In this document: piece by piece, positions 15,012 to 22,860 of the stretch
Position numbering within the stretch: the first letter of the stretch is position 1
How the letters are laid out: the number at the start of each line of letters is the position of its first letter
Assembly: GCA_018716305.1 (NCBI GenBank)
Contig: DVKB01000005.1
Span: 1 to 64,000, forward strand
DNA from: Candidatus Scatomonas merdigallinarum
GTDB lineage: Bacteria; Bacillota; Clostridia; Lachnospirales; Lachnospiraceae
DNA length: 64,000 bases
Reading direction: 5' to 3'
Notes under the pieces: generated by a model
Databases searched by the model: none
Seen by the model: only the letters and a program-made list of their open reading frames with translations
What the model was told of the DNA's origin: nothing
Made by a program: the position numbers and the translations under genes

Positions 15012-15986
15012 TCAGTTTATATAACGAATCTTCTGTTCCCTTTCCAGGGGATATCGGATCAGATCCTCCCGGTTCAAATCCTCCCGGCGCAGATCCACAG
15101 CCTGAATCTGACTGTTTTCATAAGTTTTGTAATAATAGATTCCCCGGTCCGCGTTGACGCAGCAGGAATAGGCGGTAATATCATATTTTCCCTCTGCCGT
15201 CACCACAGCCCCCCGGATCATGGACACCTGATCCAGGATATGGAAGAATTGGGTGACATTGTCCGCCTCTTCCTGCCCGCAGACCGAATTTTCTTTCAAA
15301 AAAGCCGCCCTCACAAACCGGGAAGCCGGGGATGCGTCCCCCGGCAGGCCTATAGCTCCCATGCCCTGTCCATAGGCGGTAAGTCTCAGTTCCCCGGCAA
15401 AGCGATTTTCCGGCGGACGCGCGGTCAGATTCATATAATTGCAGAGATTGGCAAGCTGAAAGTCAAAGGGGGGATTGTTGGTCAAAACTCCCACCGGATT
15501 TTCGTACACCTTCAGACCCTCTTTCACTGCTTCCAGCACAATGGCCCGCTCCCGGTCCGCCAGCATCCAATGCAGCGGCGCCGGAGGCATATGCTCCGCA
15601 AAGGATTCATCGGTCACATTCAGATTCCGGATCTGTTCCTCCGCCTCCCGCACCGTGGCGCACCGGCTCAGAATCCAGGGAATCAGCTCAAAGGACGCGG
15701 CGTTTTTCATATTCTCCCGGTATGGCTGATAGCAGGCGTTCCCCGGAAAATTCAGTCCGGCCATACCCAGGCCTTTCTCGTTGACTGCCTCCGCGTACAA
15801 CGGATAAGAGGGTTCCGCCGCTCCCATGCCGATCATCGCGTAGTGCTCCTGTGTTTTCCCCTCTCTGCTCCAGAAAAACGGATACCTCCGGGGCGTAATC
15901 ACCAGCTGTTCCCCGAAAGAATATTCCAGATCCAGATTGCGTCCGAAATAGAAATCTCTGTTTATAAAGGTAATACAGGTACACAT
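15012..15986 (-). CDS. bsh: Choloylglycine hydrolase family protein, probable bile salt hydrolase
   Basis: 324 aa Ntn-hydrolase of the choloylglycine hydrolase/penicillin V acylase family. The catalytic Cys2 is exposed after Met removal (MCTC). Also seen are GRNLDLE (Arg16, Asp19), the AGLNFPG loop, LTNNPPF (Asn near 169) and GLPGDASPASRFVRAAF with the conserved Arg. The EYSFGEQLVITPRRYPF stretch is like bile salt hydrolases, which cleave the glycine or taurine amide of conjugated bile acids; penicillin acylase activity cannot be excluded. No signal peptide, so cytosolic. AAAGGAGG precedes the ATG, and the TPR-protein stop is only 15 nt upstream, placing it at the end of the DUF5717/DUF5716 operon. 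Confidence 0.88.
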   Translation of the reverse strand: MCTCITFINRDFYFGRNLDLEYSFGEQLVITPRRYPFFWSREGKTQEHYAMIGMGAAEPSYPLYAEAVNEKGLGMAGLNFPGNACYQPYRENMKNAASFELIPWILSRCATVREAEEQIRNLNVTDESFAEHMPPAPLHWMLADRERAIVLEAVKEGLKVYENPVGVLTNNPPFDFQLANLCNYMNLTARPPENRFAGELRLTAYGQGMGAIGLPGDASPASRFVRAAFLKENSVCGQEEADNVTQFFHILDQVSMIRGAVVTAEGKYDITAYSCCVNADRGIYYYKTYENSQIQAVDLRREDLNREDLIRYPLEREQKIRYIN

Positions 15987-16001
15987 ACGCGGCAGCCTCC
16001 T

Positions 16002-16778
16002 TTACGCGCCTACTCCCGTATTCCGGTGATACTCCCCGGTCCAGTCCGCCAGGGCTTTGTCCAGATTCTCCGGCAGTTCCATAGGAACAATCCCAAAAAT
16101 CCGGCGGTCCGCCTCCTGTCTGGTGCCGGCATCCACCCGGAATTCCTCTGCCAGACGGGCATAGGCTTCTTCCCCGTCTTTCAGATACACCCCGTAGAGG
16201 CAGGTCATCAGAGCGTCCTTTGTGTGAAGGATCTCGTAGGCTTTTCGGAAACAGGCGCAGGCTTCATCCATCTGGAACAGCCTGGCGTAGGCACATCCCA
16301 TGTTATGATAAATATTCCCCGCCAGCTGGATTCCCATACGGTCTTTTTCATCCTTCCGCAGGATTTCCTCGTAGGCCTTGATGGCTTTTGTGTACTTTTT
16401 GTGAGCCATCAGGGCATCCCCCTTGCGCTTGGCTCTCACAGGGGCGGGCTCCTGTTCCAGTTTTTTCAGCGCTTCCTCCAGTCTGCGGAATTCCTGCTGG
16501 TTCAGATAATTGATTTCCTTTAAAACCGGAAAAATAAATTCCCCGGCAGAAAATTCCCGGTCCGGCAAGGGCGCCAGTTTCTGGGCCAGGGTCTTCAGGT
16601 TCAGTTCCTGCCACAGCCACTGTACCAGCTGCCGGTTCAGGATCGTATGGTCAAGCAGCGGCAGGTCTGTGCTGAAATAGTAGCACAGCTCCTCTATGGA
16701 ATAAATATTCAGCCCGATATTTTCTATAAAGTACGGATTTTCCGCCTTCTTTGTCTGACATAAAATATATCCGCTCAT
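16002..16778 (-). CDS. TPR-repeat protein of the DUF5717/DUF5716 cluster
   Basis: 258 aa, soluble. The N-terminal ~100 residues have no known domain (FIENIGLNIYSIEELCYYF at the start); residues ~110-215 form tetratricopeptide-like helix pairs (ALMAHKKYTKAIKAYEEIL; IYHNMGCAYARLFQMDEACACFRKAYEI). TPRs bind other proteins. It overlaps the DUF5716 gene by 4 nt (ATGA), a sign of coupled translation and a shared complex. Biochemical role unknown. Confidence 0.85.
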   Translation of the reverse strand: MSGYILCQTKKAENPYFIENIGLNIYSIEELCYYFSTDLPLLDHTILNRQLVQWLWQELNLKTLAQKLAPLPDREFSAGEFIFPVLKEINYLNQQEFRRLEEALKKLEQEPAPVRAKRKGDALMAHKKYTKAIKAYEEILRKDEKDRMGIQLAGNIYHNMGCAYARLFQMDEACACFRKAYEILHTKDALMTCLYGVYLKDGEEAYARLAEEFRVDAGTRQEADRRIFGIVPMELPENLDKALADWTGEYHRNTGVGA

Positions 16779-18025
16779 GACCAGCCCTCCATGGTCTCAT
16801 GCCAGACCTTGCCGCTGGCAGGAAACAATTCTCCCAGTCCCAGATCCTCCGCTGTGATCCGGCAGCGGTCCGGGGAATCAAATTCCACATGCAGACGGAT
16901 CCGGGTAGCCCGGTCCGGACGCTCCGGCAGGCCCGGCAGAGCCATACCGTATCTGCGCCGTTTTCCCTCCTCCATACTGCTGACCACAAAAACCAGGGCG
17001 CTGGTTCCCTCCAGAAGGAACTCACACTCCTTCTCTGTCTCATACCAGTTTACCCCTGCGGTCACCAGGGGATAGTAAGCAGGGCAGCCGTTGATCTTCA
17101 TATCCATTCCCACATTGAAACGGATCAGCGCGTCTCCCGCGTAGAGATAATTTTTCAGAGATTTCTCCTCCACTTTTTCCCGGGCGGCAAAGCAGGCGCC
17201 CCGGGCAAACAGATTGTCCCCGGCAAACACTTTCCGCTTTCCCCGGCACAGAAGCGCTGTGGATTTCTGGGCCCAGGATCGGTCAAACCCCTCCCCCACC
17301 AGATAGATGCTGGAATACAGCTCCTCCTTCAGAGATTCCTCAATCAGTCTGTGAAATTTCTGATCCTTCCCCTTCGGATCCCCTTTGAGGGAAACCGTCT
17401 TTCCCTCCCGGACAGAGGCCGTCACCGGCTTGGTTCTGAAATTCAGATCCAGCCGGAAAAAAGTCACATCCTCCCCCCCAAACAGGAACAGTCCCACGTT
17501 TCTGGCCCAGAGTTCCTGCTTCTGGCAGAGGGTATGGTAATAAAAACTCTCCCTGTAATCCTGGAGGAAACTCCGGCCGCGGGAAATTCCCAGGATCTCA
17601 TAGGCCCTGCGGATAGCCTGGACAAAAGGTTTGGTCAGACGGGGAACCGTGATCATAATCCCCGCCGTCTGCCGGTCCGGCCTGTCCACCCCCACCATGG
17701 TCAGAACCTGCCGCAGAAACTCAGCCAGCAGTTCCCCTCCGGTAAAGGTCTCCCCCTCCGCGGAAAAAGAATTCCCATCCGCGCAGAGATCATACAGCCG
17801 GTCAATAAGCACGCCGTTTTTCTGCTCCGCGAAATACTCCGCCTCCAGCCCGTACCGCCATTCTCCGGTTTCCGGAAGACGGCAGAGCAGCGTGGGAAAC
17901 GTGACTCTGGCGCTTCCCACCTTCACCGGAGCGGACACGGCGTCCTGGCTGCTCCGCTCATAGTAGCAGATCTGAGATTCTTTTCTGTTGAGATCGATCC
18001 CCACGATCAAATTCTTTGGTTCCAT
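16775..18025 (-). CDS. DUF5716 family, Hsp70/actin-like ATPase-fold protein
   Basis: 416 aa. I recognise it as DUF5716 by its neighbours and sequence. The fold signs are Hsp70-like: a phosphate-1-like loop at the N-terminus (LIVGIDLNRKESQICYY), a central GIMITVPRLTKPFVQAIRRA that mirrors the ITVP...R segment of DnaK, and YLVGEGFDRSW followed by FARGACFAA, mirroring the GGxSR...A.GAA adenosine region. The Gly-rich phosphate-2 loop (FLFGGEDVTFF) is weaker, so ATP hydrolysis is not certain. The C-terminal ~90 residues form an extra domain. It sits 12 nt after the DUF5717 gene and overlaps the TPR gene. Confidence 0.82.
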   Translation of the reverse strand: MEPKNLIVGIDLNRKESQICYYERSSQDAVSAPVKVGSARVTFPTLLCRLPETGEWRYGLEAEYFAEQKNGVLIDRLYDLCADGNSFSAEGETFTGGELLAEFLRQVLTMVGVDRPDRQTAGIMITVPRLTKPFVQAIRRAYEILGISRGRSFLQDYRESFYYHTLCQKQELWARNVGLFLFGGEDVTFFRLDLNFRTKPVTASVREGKTVSLKGDPKGKDQKFHRLIEESLKEELYSSIYLVGEGFDRSWAQKSTALLCRGKRKVFAGDNLFARGACFAAREKVEEKSLKNYLYAGDALIRFNVGMDMKINGCPAYYPLVTAGVNWYETEKECEFLLEGTSALVFVVSSMEEGKRRRYGMALPGLPERPDRATRIRLHVEFDSPDRCRITAEDLGLGELFPASGKVWHETMEGWS

Positions 18026-18037
18026 ATTCCGTCACTC

Positions 18038-21000
18038 CTACTTTTTCAGAGAAAACAATTCTGAGGTATACGCGTCCTGCCACAGAAATTTTCTGGCGGC
18101 TTTTTCCATAAGCTCTCTGTTTCCCAGCTTTCTGGCCGCCAGCATCTGATTCAGAAGTTTATACCGGGTGCTGCCGGCCGTATCCACCTCTGTCAGCGAG
18201 ACCTGTTCCCGGGCTGTATCACGGGTTTGGCCGTTTTCCGTCACTGTCAGATACCAGGTAAGGGTCTCCCCGTAAAACAGCAGAAACTCCTTCACAAAAA
18301 TCCCCTGAAACATATCCCTCAGAGGCTCGCTGACCCAGCGGGCGTTTTCCTGCCCCTCTCCCCGCAGCTGATAATGGATCACCACCTGGCTTCCGGGGGC
18401 GAAATGTCTCTCTACAAATATTTTATCCTCCACCTGGTAGGCCTGGGTCCAGGGGGCAGGAAAGCGGGCATAAAAGCCAAACCGCAGGCCCCGGTCATTA
18501 AATTTCTTTAAAAGCTTCCGCGCCTGGCGCTCCTGCTGCTCTGTGAAGGCCGTCTGCTCCGAGTAATGCTTCAGAAGCGCCAGCTGGCAGACCTCGCTGA
18601 TCTCCCAGCCCCACTCATAGATTCTTTCCAGATAACGGAAAATCTCTTTCTCCGTCCGTCTTCCTTCCAGAAAATATCCGGAGGACAGATAGCTGAGAAA
18701 GGCCTGTATAATTTTCTCGCTGCCCCGCTGTCTGGCATAACTGTCCAGGATCTCCGCCTCCGGTTCCGGATATCCCTGCACAAACATGGACAGCACCAGA
18801 ATCCTCTCGTCCAGAGTATAGCTTTCCAGATTAAATCCCCGGACTTTTTTCCAGAGACTGCACATGCTCTCCAGAGTTCCCAGATAGTAGTCCCGCAGGT
18901 AGGTAAGGATCATCTCGTCGTATTTTCCCCGGGCGCACACATAGCTGCACAGGCACAGCAGTTCCTCATCCTCTTCGAATTCTTTTCTGAGCACCATGCG
19001 GCTGGCCAGGCGCAGCAGTTTCTGCTCCGGTATCCTCTCATAGCCGAACTCGGATACCAGGGCAAAGGCCTGCTCGTACAGCCCCCGGTCAATGAGCACT
19101 TCCGCCATGGTTCCCTTGTCCGCCGCCGCGTACCTGCGGATATCCAGGGTTTTCAGAATCGGCGCCAGAAAAGGCTCATCCCTGTGTTTGTAATAGTATT
19201 CCAGAAGTTTCATCCGGATCTGTTTTCTGTATTCCCCTGTAAACTCCGGATTTTCCGCCGCCCTGCCGTAGCAGCTGAGGGTTCTGGAATTCACTTCCAT
19301 CTGCCAGGCCTTTTCTTTGCAGCAGTACAGCTCCAGCCCTGTATCCTCCACTCCCAGATCCATACACCTGGCCGCAGCCTCTTTCTCCTCCAGCAGCTGC
19401 GTCAATGAATACTCAACGGTAGAGGCAAATCTCCGTTTTTTGCCATCCTCAAACAAAATACTGGCGTCTTCACTGTACAGATCCACATACGCCGCTCCCT
19501 CCTGGCAGGGATAAACCCTTTCTTCTCCCAGAGCGTAATGGCAGACTACCACCTGGCGGATCTTAGGATCGCCGCAGACCAGCTTTCTTTTAAACAGCAC
19601 CCGGCACAGGGCTGCCCCCTGTTCCCGGGTCTTGGGTTCCATGAGAAATTCCTGGTACAGAACGGCAAAATTTTCATCTATTCTTTCCTTCTCCAGAGAA
19701 GCTTCGGCAAATGCCTCCATCGCGCCGCGATAGCTCTCATAGCTGGCCGGATCCTCCTCCTTATGCCGGATCACACTGGCATAGAGAAATGCCTTCTTGC
19801 GCTCTCCCAGGGTATTATTGTATACAAAATACATTTTTACCTGTCTGGGCAGTTCCCGGCGGCTGTCCCCGTCAACAGTCTCCATATAGTACTCATACAG
19901 CCGGGTAATGCGGATCTCCTGTTCTACCGCCAGGGCGTACCAGGGGAAATATTCCTTTTTGATTGGATTGCCTTTCATCAGAAGCGCGCAGATAGCTTCC
20001 AGTACTTCCCGCTGGCAAAATGTCCTGTATCCCTCCGTCAGCAGCTCATAGACAGGCGCGGAAAATTCTTTCAGATGGCTGCTGAGGTAAGCCGCCCGGT
20101 CCAGCAGGGGCGCCGTCAGGATTTTCTCTCTCTGGACAAACCGCAGGACCTGAATCATAAAAGGAGACAGCCTCCGCAGAAGCGTCTCATGCCGTTCCAG
20201 AATTCTCCAGGCCGTAAGATACAGAAAAGGACTGGTGCATCCCCGCTCAAAAGCCGCTTCCATCTCATACAGGGCCCTGGAGGGCATGGTGTCGCAGAGC
20301 TGTTCATCCTGGAGCAGGAAATACAGAAGCAGAAAATCATCCGGCTGCTGCTGATAATATTTCCGCAGTTCCGGCGCAATCTCCTTTTTTTCCCGGGGCA
20401 GCAGATCTGCCTGCTTGGCGAGATAGAGATAGCCTGCCTTCTCCCGAATACTCTCCAGAGGGAGCGTCCCCTCTTTCATGGGCCACAAAAGCTCCAGAAC
20501 CCGGGTATTTTCATCATTGCAGAAAGCCAGGTAGGCCTGGTACAGCTGAAACGCCGCGGTATGGTTTTCCTCCAGCAGTTCCCGGACCGTCTGGCTGCTC
20601 TGCTCATACCAGGTCCGGTAATCCATTTTTCGCAGCTGCAGCTGCAGAAGATCCCGCGTCAGTTTCAGAATTCCCCTCTTTTCAAAAGAAGTTTTCAGAG
20701 GCCGCATTCCATCCTCGCCGGAAGCCTCTATTTCAAAATCCAGGGTCTGATATACGGTTTTCAGACGGATCCGGCCGTATTTTTTCCCTTTCCCCAGCCT
20801 GTTCCGGTCCACTATGTATTCCAGCCCGTAAACTCTGCCGATAAAGTCGTCGGCGGTCACAACCTTTTTCTCAATCTGCAGGAAATCGCCGTACACCTGG
20901 ATCTCCATCCGCACATAGCCCCAGGTACTCTTGTAAATATACAGGGTGTCCTTCTGAGATACCTCCAGGGTATAGACTGCTTTCTGCTGTTTGTCCAGAC

Positions 21001-21604
21001 TCAGGCGCACCGGCTGCTTTCTGCCTGCCGCCACCAGAAATTCTTCCATATGCTGATAGGTGACGGGGTTGTGGGAAAGGCCTTTGTACAAAGCCCGGAA
21101 AGGCCGGTTTTTCCCGTTGAGAATACGGATAAACATAGGATTGGTAAACAGATGGAAGCCTGCCCGCAGATCCTTCATACACAGTTTGACAAAATCATCC
21201 AGGGCTTCCGCGTCTTCCGGAACGGCCAGGGCAGGATCCTCCTCCAGAACCGCCCGCACCGGGATCTGCTTTTCCGCCAGATTGCTGAGAATTGTAATGC
21301 TGCCTTCTATTTTATCACCTGCCCGAAGGCCCTTGGTGTCAATCCCGAATACCAGACTGCAGGTATTTCCTGAAAATTTTTCGTTTGCAATTAAAATACG
21401 ATGGTTATCAGAAACCACCATTCCCTTTACTTTGCTCCCGTCCTCTGCCCCTACAGAGACGGAACCTCTATATTGTTTTCCTGCCGGCAGCTTCAGTTCC
21501 AGTCTCTCCTCCGACACCTTTAATTCCGGCGTCCGGCAGGAAAAACTTCCCTGCGCCAGCTCTTCCAACCTTTTTTTCAAAGTCTCCACCTGACCTTTTA
21601 TCAC
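18038..21604 (-). CDS. DUF5717 family giant protein
   Basis: 1188 aa, no signal peptide or membrane helices. The N-terminal ~120 residues look beta-rich (KVSEERLELKLPAGKQYRGS; IEGSITILSNLAEKQIPVR), with the layout of Ig-like domains. The following ~600 residues are largely helical and may form an irregular alpha-solenoid (repeated ALYEMEAAFERG, LVSEFGYERIPEQKLLRLA-like helices). The C-terminal part returns to beta (FVKEFLLFYGETLTWYLTV). I know this family only as an uncharacterised companion of DUF5716. It is the first gene after a clear promoter and precedes the Hsp70-like and TPR genes. Confidence 0.82.
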   Translation of the reverse strand: MIKGQVETLKKRLEELAQGSFSCRTPELKVSEERLELKLPAGKQYRGSVSVGAEDGSKVKGMVVSDNHRILIANEKFSGNTCSLVFGIDTKGLRAGDKIEGSITILSNLAEKQIPVRAVLEEDPALAVPEDAEALDDFVKLCMKDLRAGFHLFTNPMFIRILNGKNRPFRALYKGLSHNPVTYQHMEEFLVAAGRKQPVRLSLDKQQKAVYTLEVSQKDTLYIYKSTWGYVRMEIQVYGDFLQIEKKVVTADDFIGRVYGLEYIVDRNRLGKGKKYGRIRLKTVYQTLDFEIEASGEDGMRPLKTSFEKRGILKLTRDLLQLQLRKMDYRTWYEQSSQTVRELLEENHTAAFQLYQAYLAFCNDENTRVLELLWPMKEGTLPLESIREKAGYLYLAKQADLLPREKKEIAPELRKYYQQQPDDFLLLYFLLQDEQLCDTMPSRALYEMEAAFERGCTSPFLYLTAWRILERHETLLRRLSPFMIQVLRFVQREKILTAPLLDRAAYLSSHLKEFSAPVYELLTEGYRTFCQREVLEAICALLMKGNPIKKEYFPWYALAVEQEIRITRLYEYYMETVDGDSRRELPRQVKMYFVYNNTLGERKKAFLYASVIRHKEEDPASYESYRGAMEAFAEASLEKERIDENFAVLYQEFLMEPKTREQGAALCRVLFKRKLVCGDPKIRQVVVCHYALGEERVYPCQEGAAYVDLYSEDASILFEDGKKRRFASTVEYSLTQLLEEKEAAARCMDLGVEDTGLELYCCKEKAWQMEVNSRTLSCYGRAAENPEFTGEYRKQIRMKLLEYYYKHRDEPFLAPILKTLDIRRYAAADKGTMAEVLIDRGLYEQAFALVSEFGYERIPEQKLLRLASRMVLRKEFEEDEELLCLCSYVCARGKYDEMILTYLRDYYLGTLESMCSLWKKVRGFNLESYTLDERILVLSMFVQGYPEPEAEILDSYARQRGSEKIIQAFLSYLSSGYFLEGRRTEKEIFRYLERIYEWGWEISEVCQLALLKHYSEQTAFTEQQERQARKLLKKFNDRGLRFGFYARFPAPWTQAYQVEDKIFVERHFAPGSQVVIHYQLRGEGQENARWVSEPLRDMFQGIFVKEFLLFYGETLTWYLTVTENGQTRDTAREQVSLTEVDTAGSTRYKLLNQMLAARKLGNRELMEKAARKFLWQDAYTSELFSLKK

Positions 21605-21633
21605 TTGACTTAGCGCTGTTGCCGCTTTACTAT
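21605..21633 (+). promoter_or_regulatory. Promoter for the aminotransferase gene
   Basis: TTGACT (21605-21610), 17-nt spacer, TACTAT (21628-21633), directed at the gene starting 21695. It overlaps the region of the opposing promoter, so the two transcripts may compete. Confidence 0.5.
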
Positions 21634-21636
21634 ATC

Positions 21637-21665
21637 AGTATACACTACAAAGAATATCTGCGCAA
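21637..21665 (-). promoter_or_regulatory. Promoter for the DUF5717-DUF5716-TPR-bsh operon
   Basis: Minus strand TTGCGC (21665-21660), 17-nt spacer, TATACT (21642-21637), 33 nt before the DUF5717 start. Confidence 0.7.
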
Positions 21666-21694
21666 CGTAAGTTTACAGAAAGCGGGGAACCCCA

Positions 21695-22789
21695 ATGTTA
21701 AAGCACAAAGACCATTTTCACGGAAGCGACCTGGAGAAAATCCAGCAGATCTATCACATAAAAAAAGAAGAAATTATCAGTTTTTCTGCCAATGTCAATC
21801 CTCTGGGCATTTCCAGCAAACTCAGAAATTCTCTCTCCCGGCACCTGGACGCCATCACTGTCTATCCGGACCGGGAATATAAAGAGCTTCGGCAGTGCAT
21901 CGCCCAGTATGCCGGCAGCCAGCCGGAAAATATTATTGTAGGGAACGGCTCCACCGAACTGATCTCCCTGTTCATCCAGACCTATCATCCGAAAAAGGCC
22001 ATAATTCTGGGACCTACGTATTCAGAATACGAAAGAGAAATCACCCTGGGGGGAGGCTCCACGGTTTACTATCCTCTCCGGGAGGAACTGGGATTTCAGA
22101 TGGATGTACAGGATTTCTGCAGCCATTTAAATGACAGCCTGGATCTGGCCGTGCTGTGCAACCCCAACAATCCCACCTCCACCGCCATCTCCGCCTCTGA
22201 GATGCGGCAGATCCTGGACGCCTGCCTGCAGCACGGAATCTTCGTCATGGTGGATGAAACCTACGTGGAATTTTCGGAACAGGTAGACGCTGTCTCCTCC
22301 GTGTCCCTGACGAATTATTACACCAATCTGATTATTCTCCGGGGCACTTCAAAATTCTTCGCGGCTCCGGGCCTGCGGCTGGGATACGCGGTTACCGGCA
22401 ACCAGGATCTGATCCGCACCATCAATACCCGGCAGAACCCCTGGTCCATCAGTTCTCTGGCAGAGATTGCCGGACGTCTGATGTTCCAGGACCATGAATA
22501 TATGGAAAACACCAGAAACCTGATTCTTTCCCAGCGGAAGCGCATGTATGACACCCTGGACTCCTGGGATACCGTAAAGGTCTATCCGCCTGCAGCCAAT
22601 TTTATCCTGGCCAGGATCCTGAAGAAAGGCATCGACGCGGATCAGCTCTTTGACCACTGCATTCGTCAGAAGCTGATGATCCGCAACTGCTCCACCTTTC
22701 CTTTCCTGGACAACCATTACTTCCGGTTCTGCATTATGAATCCGGAGCAGAACAGCCTGCTGCTGAAGGCGCTGAGGGAAGTCCTGTGA
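21695..22789 (+). CDS. PLP-dependent aminotransferase, CobD/HisC-like
   Basis: 364 aa fold-type I PLP enzyme. The N-terminus HFHGSDLEKIQQIYHI ... ISFSANVNPLG is the pattern of threonine-phosphate decarboxylase (CobD) and CobC-like enzymes, while HisC (histidinol-phosphate aminotransferase) shares the rest. PLP contacts are visible: CNPNNPTS (Asn), VDETYVEF (Asp), and the Schiff-base Lys in RGTSKFFAAPGLRLGY. The final RFCIMNPEQN contains the substrate Arg. No cobalamin or histidine genes are nearby, so the substrate remains open. It stands alone between its promoter and a strong terminator. Confidence 0.85.
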   Translation: MLKHKDHFHGSDLEKIQQIYHIKKEEIISFSANVNPLGISSKLRNSLSRHLDAITVYPDREYKELRQCIAQYAGSQPENIIVGNGSTELISLFIQTYHPKKAIILGPTYSEYEREITLGGGSTVYYPLREELGFQMDVQDFCSHLNDSLDLAVLCNPNNPTSTAISASEMRQILDACLQHGIFVMVDETYVEFSEQVDAVSSVSLTNYYTNLIILRGTSKFFAAPGLRLGYAVTGNQDLIRTINTRQNPWSISSLAEIAGRLMFQDHEYMENTRNLILSQRKRMYDTLDSWDTVKVYPPAANFILARILKKGIDADQLFDHCIRQKLMIRNCSTFPFLDNHYFRFCIMNPEQNSLLLKALREVL

Positions 22790-22822
22790 AATGGCTGCAA
22801 AAGCCGCAGATTTGTCTTAGAT

Positions 22823-22851
22823 CTCCCCGGAAAATCCGCTTTTCCGGGGAG
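22823..22851. terminator. Bidirectional terminator between aminotransferase and fbp
   Basis: CTCCCCGGAAAA and TTTTCCGGGGAG form a perfect 12-bp stem with a 5-nt loop, followed by TTTGAATTTT on the plus strand and A/T-rich sequence on the other side. Confidence 0.9.
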
Positions 22852-22860
22852 TTTGAATTT

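Noticed and set aside
14895-16523. 542-aa plus-strand ORF across bsh and the TPR gene
   Set aside because: Spans two real genes on the opposite strand, whose catalytic motifs are clear.
19538-21373. 611-aa plus-strand ORF opposite the DUF5717 gene
   Set aside because: Low-complexity His/Gln/Leu-rich antisense reading without a start signal; the minus-strand gene is supported by promoter and operon spacing.
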